Source of the DNA: Zymobacter sp047495495
Lineage (GTDB): Bacteria; Pseudomonadota; Gammaproteobacteria; Pseudomonadales; Halomonadaceae
NCBI RefSeq assembly: GCF_047495495.1
Contig: NZ_CP179930.1
Location: 620,001-684,000 of the forward strand
Length of the DNA stretch: 64,000 nt
Reading direction: 5' to 3'
Part shown: positions 60,014 to 64,000 of the stretch, piece after piece
Layout of the letters: the number at the start of each line of letters is the position of its first letter
How positions within the stretch are numbered: the first letter of the stretch is position 1
Made by a program: the position numbers and the translations under genes
Notes under the pieces: generated by a model
What the model was told of the DNA's origin: nothing
Database searches by the model: none
What the model saw: the letters and a program-made list of their open reading frames with translations, nothing else

Positions 60014-60139
60014 GTGGGAGTGGGAGTGGGAGTGGGAGTGGGAGTGGGAGTGGGAGTGGGAGTGGGAGTGGGAGTGGGAGTGGGAGTGGGAGTGGGAGTG
60101 GGAGTGGGAGTGGGAGTGGGAGTGGGAGTGGGAGTGGGA
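60014..60139. repeat. Hexanucleotide microsatellite (GTGGGA)21
   Basis: Twenty-one perfect GTGGGA units over 126 bases between the kinase and araC genes. It is in frame with araC and has no stop between, so a GTG start inside it would add a Val-Gly repeat, but the normal araC start has its own ribosome site. Confidence 0.98.
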
Positions 60140-60151
60140 AGGTGGTACGCA

Positions 60152-60193
60152 TCTTGCACAACGATCACCATCTCCGGTGATCGTTGTGCAAGA
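60152..60193. promoter_or_regulatory. Perfect 18-bp inverted repeat in the araC leader
   Basis: The arm TCTTGCACAACGATCACC (60152-60169) and its exact complement (60176-60193) flank a 6-nt loop ATCTCC. The right arm ends directly at the araC ribosome site (GAGG) 9 bases before the ATG. There is no T run, so it is more likely an operator or an mRNA hairpin that controls translation than a terminator. Confidence 0.6.
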
Positions 60194-60202
60194 GAGGTGT
60201 CC

Positions 60203-61276
60203 ATGGCAATGCATTCGTTTCAGTCCGCGCTGGCCGGTGCCTTTGCTGGCGTACCCGTCGGGCACCGTGGTGTGCTATCCGCTGCGGCTTCCGGGCTAGG
60301 CGACTTCATTGGCCACTGTGGCGGCGATATCGACCATATCTTCGGCATCAGTGGCATTGACCCTGAGCTGTTGGGCAGCCCTACGCTGAGTCTGGGGCTG
60401 GTCAATTACTGCCGAGTGATGGAGGAAGCGGCACGGTCATCGGGGGAGGATAACTTCGGGCTGTACTACGGTCGCCAGTTCAAGCCCCAGGCTCTCGGAC
60501 TGATCGGCTATATCGGTCTGTGTTCGCCGACGCTGGAACAGGCGCTGCGCAATGTGGTGAACGCCTTTCCCTGTCATCAGCATGACACCCTGACGCGGTT
60601 GGTTGATCAGGGCGAATGCCTACGGCTCGACTATCAGGTGCATCACGGTGCCATTCTGGCACGCCGACAGGATGCTGAGTTGACGTTGGGCATGTTCCTC
60701 AATCTGATCCGCTATGTGCTGGGGCCGCAGTGGGCCGCACGTGAGGTGCAGTTCGAACACCCTCGCCCTGAGGGCTGGCACGAGCACTGCAAGGTCTTCG
60801 ACGCTCCGGTGTATTTCGAGCAGCCGTTCAATTCGCTGCTGATTCCCAAGCGTGATCTTGGCCGAACGATGCCTGACAGCGATCCGCTTCTGCTCGCAGT
60901 GATGCAGGATGCAATCCGCCGCCTCAATGACCGAGCACCGCATCAAGGGATTGTCGATCAGGCGCGCAACCAGATTCATCTGCTGCTGGCCCAAGGCCCG
61001 CTGAGCCTCGAACGTGTGGCCGACAATATGGGCATCTCGCCGTGGTCGCTCCAGCGACGCCTGCGCGAAGAGGGGACCTGCTTCACCCAGATGATCGACA
61101 CCGTACGGCGAGAACTGGCCGAGTATCTGCTTCCCCAGCGTCAGCTGCCGCTGTCAGATATTGCACTGCAGCTGGGCTACTCGGAGCTGAGTGCCTTCTC
61201 GCGCGCCTTTCAGCGCTGGTATGGCACCAGCCCACGCAAGTGGCGACAGGCACTTCACTTAGAGCGTGTTTCATAA
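60203..61276 (+). CDS. AraC-family regulator with arabinose-binding-type N-domain; C-terminus supplied by a MITE
   Basis: A 357-residue regulator. The N-terminal ligand domain (about 25-215) is of the Arabinose_bd type found in OruR/ArgR-like proteins: YCRVMEEAARSSGEDNFGLYYGRQFKPQALGLIGYIGLCSPTLEQAL. The C-terminal double helix-turn-helix contains LSLERVADNMGISPWSLQRRLREEG and LPLSDIALQLGYSELSAFSRAFQRWYGTSPRKWR. The last residues ERVS and the stop TAA lie inside MITE copy 3. Without the insertion the gene would end one codon after the TTA, in GTG TGA. The DNA-binding domain is complete, so function is probably kept. It probably regulates the ethanolamine genes. Confidence 0.88.
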   Translation: MAMHSFQSALAGAFAGVPVGHRGVLSAAASGLGDFIGHCGGDIDHIFGISGIDPELLGSPTLSLGLVNYCRVMEEAARSSGEDNFGLYYGRQFKPQALGLIGYIGLCSPTLEQALRNVVNAFPCHQHDTLTRLVDQGECLRLDYQVHHGAILARRQDAELTLGMFLNLIRYVLGPQWAAREVQFEHPRPEGWHEHCKVFDAPVYFEQPFNSLLIPKRDLGRTMPDSDPLLLAVMQDAIRRLNDRAPHQGIVDQARNQIHLLLAQGPLSLERVADNMGISPWSLQRRLREEGTCFTQMIDTVRRELAEYLLPQRQLPLSDIALQLGYSELSAFSRAFQRWYGTSPRKWRQALHLERVS

Positions 61277-61380
61277 CCTCAATACTCATGTCATTGAGGG
61301 GACTTCAAACCACAAAATTGCGGTAGAAACCTTCTATTGTAAAAAGGAAAAATCAATCACTCAGGTTATGAAACCATCTT
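61262..61380 (+). mobile_element. MITE-like element, copy 3, inserted in the end of araC
   Basis: A 119-bp element with left end GAGCGTGTTTCATAACCTCA and right end the complement of AAGATGGTTTCATAACCTGA. It is flanked by TTA repeats (61259-61261 and 61381-61383). The outermost seven bases of the right end have diverged from copies 1 and 2. It has the same orientation as copy 2. Confidence 0.88.
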
Positions 61381-61383
61381 TTA

Positions 61384-61810
61384 GTGTGATGCTGAACAAG
61401 AAGAAGGAAGGCGTACACTAGAACGATTGAAGCGTGTCAGCGCTCGAGGCTGGGCTAGGGTAGGGATACAGCGGGTGCGCGGTTGAGGTTTGATATGAGC
61501 ATTGTTAGAAGCGACGTCTAAGCAAAGGCCTCCAAGCGACAAGCACATTGCCCTACTGCACGATCGGGCCTGATGCGCCGTGCCGCTCCTTATTTCGGGG
61601 AATGACGGGCGCTGCTGTCTTAGTTAATGTTCGTGTGCTGCCGCAGAAGAGTTGTCTTGCGCGCTATCTATATAGAATAGAGGGGCTGTAATCCGCTATC
61701 AGCGTCAGAAAAGCCTAGGGGCGGTGGGAAATATAGTGAGCGTAATAGGCATGAGGAGGAGGGCAACGAGAGCGTGCCCTCTAGCATAAGCTTCATCGAG
61801 TCTTGTTAGA
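61384..61810. other. Intergenic region between araC and tlyA
   Basis: No gene is supported in these 427 bases. A short GC hairpin GAGGGCA/TGCCCTC at 61759-61781 lies just past the tlyA stop but lacks a T run, so it is only a weak terminator candidate. Confidence 0.4.
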
Positions 61811-62575
61811 TCAGGCGCGCTTTATCGCATGCAGAATAAATTCGTGGTTGCCATCGCCACCTTTGATGGGGCTGTCATGCCAGCACTGTACGTCTAGTCC
61901 AAGTAAGTGGCAGCAGTCGCGAATGCGCTGTTCCACATCGGCATACAGCGCGGGATTGCGCACCAGCCCTTTGTCATTGATGGCGTCGCGGGTCAGCTCG
62001 AATTGTGGCTTGACCAGTGTCAGCAGATGACCGCCTACCGGCAGCAGCGGTGCCAGCGAGGGCAGAATCAGCGTCTGAGAGATGAACGACACATCCATCA
62101 TCGCACCGTCGATGCCTTCGGGCGCATGGGCGAGGATCGCATCATGAGGCAGATCACGCGCATTGATCCCCTCCATGCAGATCACGCGTTCGTCCTGGCG
62201 CAGTGATGGATCCAGTTGATCATGGCCCACTTCGATACCGATCACGCGCACGGCTCCACGCTGGAGGGCACAGTCGGTGAATCCACCGGTGGATTGCCCG
62301 ATATCCAGAAGCGTCATGCCCTGAACATCCAGCCCCGTTACGTCCAACAACCCTTCGAGTTTCAGCCCCGCTCGCGACACATAGCGTTCTTCCTCATCCG
62401 GTTCGATATCCAGCAGGACATCGTCTGCTAGCTTTTCTCCCGGGCGCGTCAGCGCTTTGAGGCGCTGGCCGTTGGCATTGGTCAGAAAAACACGGCCATG
62501 CTTGATGAGCCGCTGGGCGCGTGTGCGCGAGGAAATCAGGCCGCGGGTAACGATGAGCTGGTCGAGACGTTGCAT
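61811..62575 (-). CDS. tlyA: TlyA-family rRNA methyltransferase (S4 + FtsJ domains)
   Basis: A 254-residue protein. An N-terminal S4 RNA-binding domain (MQRLDQLIVTRGLISSRTRAQRLIKHGRVFLTNA) is followed by an FtsJ-type SAM methyltransferase with YVSRAGLKLEGLLD, MTLLDIGQSTGGFTDCALQRGA, DVSFISQTLILPSLAPLL and VKPQFEL. TlyA enzymes 2'-O-methylate 16S and/or 23S rRNA. The start at 62575 is chosen because the S4 domain begins there; the frame is open 19 codons further upstream and the ribosome site is weak. Confidence 0.92.
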   Translation of the reverse strand: MQRLDQLIVTRGLISSRTRAQRLIKHGRVFLTNANGQRLKALTRPGEKLADDVLLDIEPDEEERYVSRAGLKLEGLLDVTGLDVQGMTLLDIGQSTGGFTDCALQRGAVRVIGIEVGHDQLDPSLRQDERVICMEGINARDLPHDAILAHAPEGIDGAMMDVSFISQTLILPSLAPLLPVGGHLLTLVKPQFELTRDAINDKGLVRNPALYADVEQRIRDCCHLLGLDVQCWHDSPIKGGDGNHEFILHAIKRA

Positions 62576-62970
62576 GGTAGTGAAGATCCATTGGTGCGAG
62601 GAAACGCACTTTATCACGACCGCCCGGTACATGGGGCATGGGCCTTTTCACAGGGATGTGCTTTTCTACACAGCCACAGCCACAGCCACAGCCACAGCCA
62701 CTGCCACTGCCACTGCCACTGCCTGAGCGGTAGCGGTATGGCGAGGAGTGTCGTCAATCGGGATCAGATGGTCGAGATTTGGTTGATAATAGAAGATGGG
62801 GGAAATGTAGACGGTGCGTCTTTGCCTATTCCTTCCATCTTTAATGACAATGAGTCGCAGTTGCATATCTTTTCCAATGCTTTTGCCTGATCATGATGCT
62901 CACGCTCTTTGGCACAGCAATAAGGCTCGTCGCCGTTAACCGACAGTGCAGGTCTGGAGGCCGCTCGCGC
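62576..62970. other. Divergent intergenic region with a hexamer array
   Basis: This region separates tlyA (minus) from the MFS gene (plus). It holds the CACAGC/CACTGC microsatellite and presumably both promoters. The open frames that span it are shadows of the repeat and of tlyA. Confidence 0.5.
62669..62722. repeat. Hexanucleotide microsatellite (CACAGC)5(CACTGC)4
   Basis: Nine contiguous 6-bp units, the first five CACAGC and the last four CACTGC, so a point change has spread through part of the array. It begins 94 bases upstream of the tlyA start. Confidence 0.95.
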
Positions 62971-64000
62971 ATGGAATTATTCGTAGACAAACCCGGTGAC
63001 GAAGGATTGCCGGGAAACAAGCGACGCCTGGCGATGATCGCGGTAATGACGGCAACGATGATGGCGGTGTTCGATGGTGCCATCGTCAATATCGCCCTGC
63101 CGCAGATAGCACAGACTCTGCAGGTGCCGGCCGGTACGGCAGTGTGGGTGTCCAGCAGTTACCTGTTGGCGGCCGCCATGCTGCTGGCCAGTTTTGCGGC
63201 GCTGGCCACGCACCTAGGCTATCGCACCCTGTTTACCCTCGGTATTAGTGTTTTCACGCTCAGCTCGTTGGGTTGCGCACTGTCGACATCGTTGCCGATG
63301 CTGGTTGTCATGCGTGTGGTGCAGGGCATCGGCGGCGCCGCAACGATGAGCATCGGTCCGGCCATCATGCGTTCCATTTTCCCCAGTCGGTTGCTAGGGC
63401 AGGTCATCGGTCTGAATGCGTTGCTGGTTGGTTCCAGTACCGCCGTGGCTCCAATTTTGGGAGGAACGCTGTTGTCGGCGCTCGGTTGGCCGTGGCTGTT
63501 CGCGATCAATATTCCCTTGGGGATCGTTGCGCTAATGCTGACGCTGCGGGTTATTCCCAATGAACGCAGTGCTCGACATGAACCGTTCGACATCTATGGC
63601 GCTTTGCTGTCGGCGGTGGCGCTAGGGGCGCTTGTTATGACGGCCAACGCCTTTGCGCATCCTGCGGCAGGCAGCTCGTCCTTCAGTACGATGCTTATGG
63701 CGGCCGCCTACGGTGCGACGGCTGTTGTTGCAGGCATCGCTTTCGTCGTTCGCCAACGCTACGCACCACGCCCGCTTATACCGCTAAGCCTGTTCTCTTC
63801 CATACGCTTTTCACTGGCTGCGCTAACCTCAATGGTGTCGTTCGTCAGCCAAGGCATTACGTTCGTTGCTTTGCCGTTCCTGTTTCAGAGTGCCTATGGG
63901 TACAGCGCGCTGGGCTCGGCGCTGCTGTTTATGCCATGGCCTATCGGCATCATTTTAATGGCACCGTGGGCGGGCAAGCTGTCCGACCGCTACCCTCCTG
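62971..64000 (+). CDS. DHA2/EmrB-type MFS transporter, 3' end outside window
   Basis: The frame opens at ATG 62971 (MELFVDKPGDEGLPGNKRR), with GGAGG 11 bases before, and remains open to the window edge (343 codons seen). The first segment MTATMMAVFDGAIVNIALPQIAQTLQV is diagnostic of the 14-TMS DHA2 group. It is followed by VMRVVQGIGGAATMSIGPAIMRSIFP and ILGGTLLSALGWPWLFAINIPLGI. It probably exports drugs or metabolites. It is truncated only by the window. Confidence 0.88.
   Translation, partial: MELFVDKPGDEGLPGNKRRLAMIAVMTATMMAVFDGAIVNIALPQIAQTLQVPAGTAVWVSSSYLLAAAMLLASFAALATHLGYRTLFTLGISVFTLSSLGCALSTSLPMLVVMRVVQGIGGAATMSIGPAIMRSIFPSRLLGQVIGLNALLVGSSTAVAPILGGTLLSALGWPWLFAINIPLGIVALMLTLRVIPNERSARHEPFDIYGALLSAVALGALVMTANAFAHPAAGSSSFSTMLMAAAYGATAVVAGIAFVVRQRYAPRPLIPLSLFSSIRFSLAALTSMVSFVSQGITFVALPFLFQSAYGYSALGSALLFMPWPIGIILMAPWAGKLSDRYPP

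Noticed and set aside
59693..60265. Frames with Pro-Thr, Ser-His, Leu-Pro, Gly-Ser or Val-Gly repeats around 60 kb
   Set aside because: These are six-frame readings of the (GTGGGA)21 array joined to antisense kinase or araC sequence.

Overview
The window looks like a chromosomal segment of a gammaproteobacterium of the Halomonadaceae, most likely a Zymobacter/Carnimonas-type organism. The evidence is a complete rrn operon of gammaproteobacterial form (16S, tRNA-Ile, tRNA-Ala, 23S, 5S), moderate-GC coding sequence, and housekeeping genes of Halomonas/Pseudomonas type. The genus is an inference from general sequence character, not from a search.

Region 1 (1-15.8 kb) is mostly housekeeping: rarA, murI, trmA, pyrD, rlmL (rlmKL), a secreted DUF3298-like protein, a stand-alone WGR protein, htpX, alaA, rbgA/ylqF, msrB, and a tandem array of three tRNA-Glu/tRNA-Gly pairs. 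A 102-bp tandem repeat array and the first copy of a 119-120 bp MITE-like element lie at 9.0-9.6 kb. Region 2 (16-25.4 kb) has two MFS transporters around an XRE/MmyB regulator, a fourth tRNA-Glu, a translationally coupled ABC exporter plus queF, a YdjA-type nitroreductase, tRNA-Ser(GGA) and a DUF3916-like gene. Region 3 (25.7-34.7 kb) is a tripartite RND efflux locus: a divergent outer-membrane factor lipoprotein, a BaeRS-like two-component system, a MipA/OmpV protein, an adaptor and an RND pump. Region 4 (34.8-40.5 kb) is the rrn operon.

Region 5 (40.5-45.7 kb) is an AT-rich accessory segment. It has a truncated 3' remnant of a malic enzyme gene that still keeps its terminator, a second MITE, a BaiN/HI0933-type flavoprotein, a 262-bp heptanucleotide array, an orphan Tdi1-like (GAD-like/DUF1851) immunity gene and a second heptanucleotide array. 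Region 6 (45.8-55.8 kb) has yqjDEK, a tandem-duplicated single-chain OMPLA phospholipase with two complete active sites, a CDF metal exporter with a (His-Asp)11 tail, mscK, an unrecognised gene and a MetE-C-like methyltransferase. Region 7 (55.9-61.4 kb) is a probable ethanolamine catabolic locus: an ethanolamine permease, a class-III PLP enzyme (probable phospho-lyase or aminotransferase), an APH-fold kinase and an AraC regulator. Together they suggest a phospho-ethanolamine route instead of EutBC. The AraC gene has lost its native end to a third MITE copy. Region 8 (61.8-64 kb) has tlyA and a DHA2-type MFS gene cut by the window edge.

Two themes stand out. One is a family of small TIR-bearing elements with 3-bp TNA target duplications, here in three copies. 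The other is an unusual density of 6- and 7-bp microsatellites (GTTGCCA, TTTCTTA, GTGGGA, CACGAC, CACAGC/CACTGC) plus a C13 tract. I found no CRISPR array, no intact transposase and no prophage.
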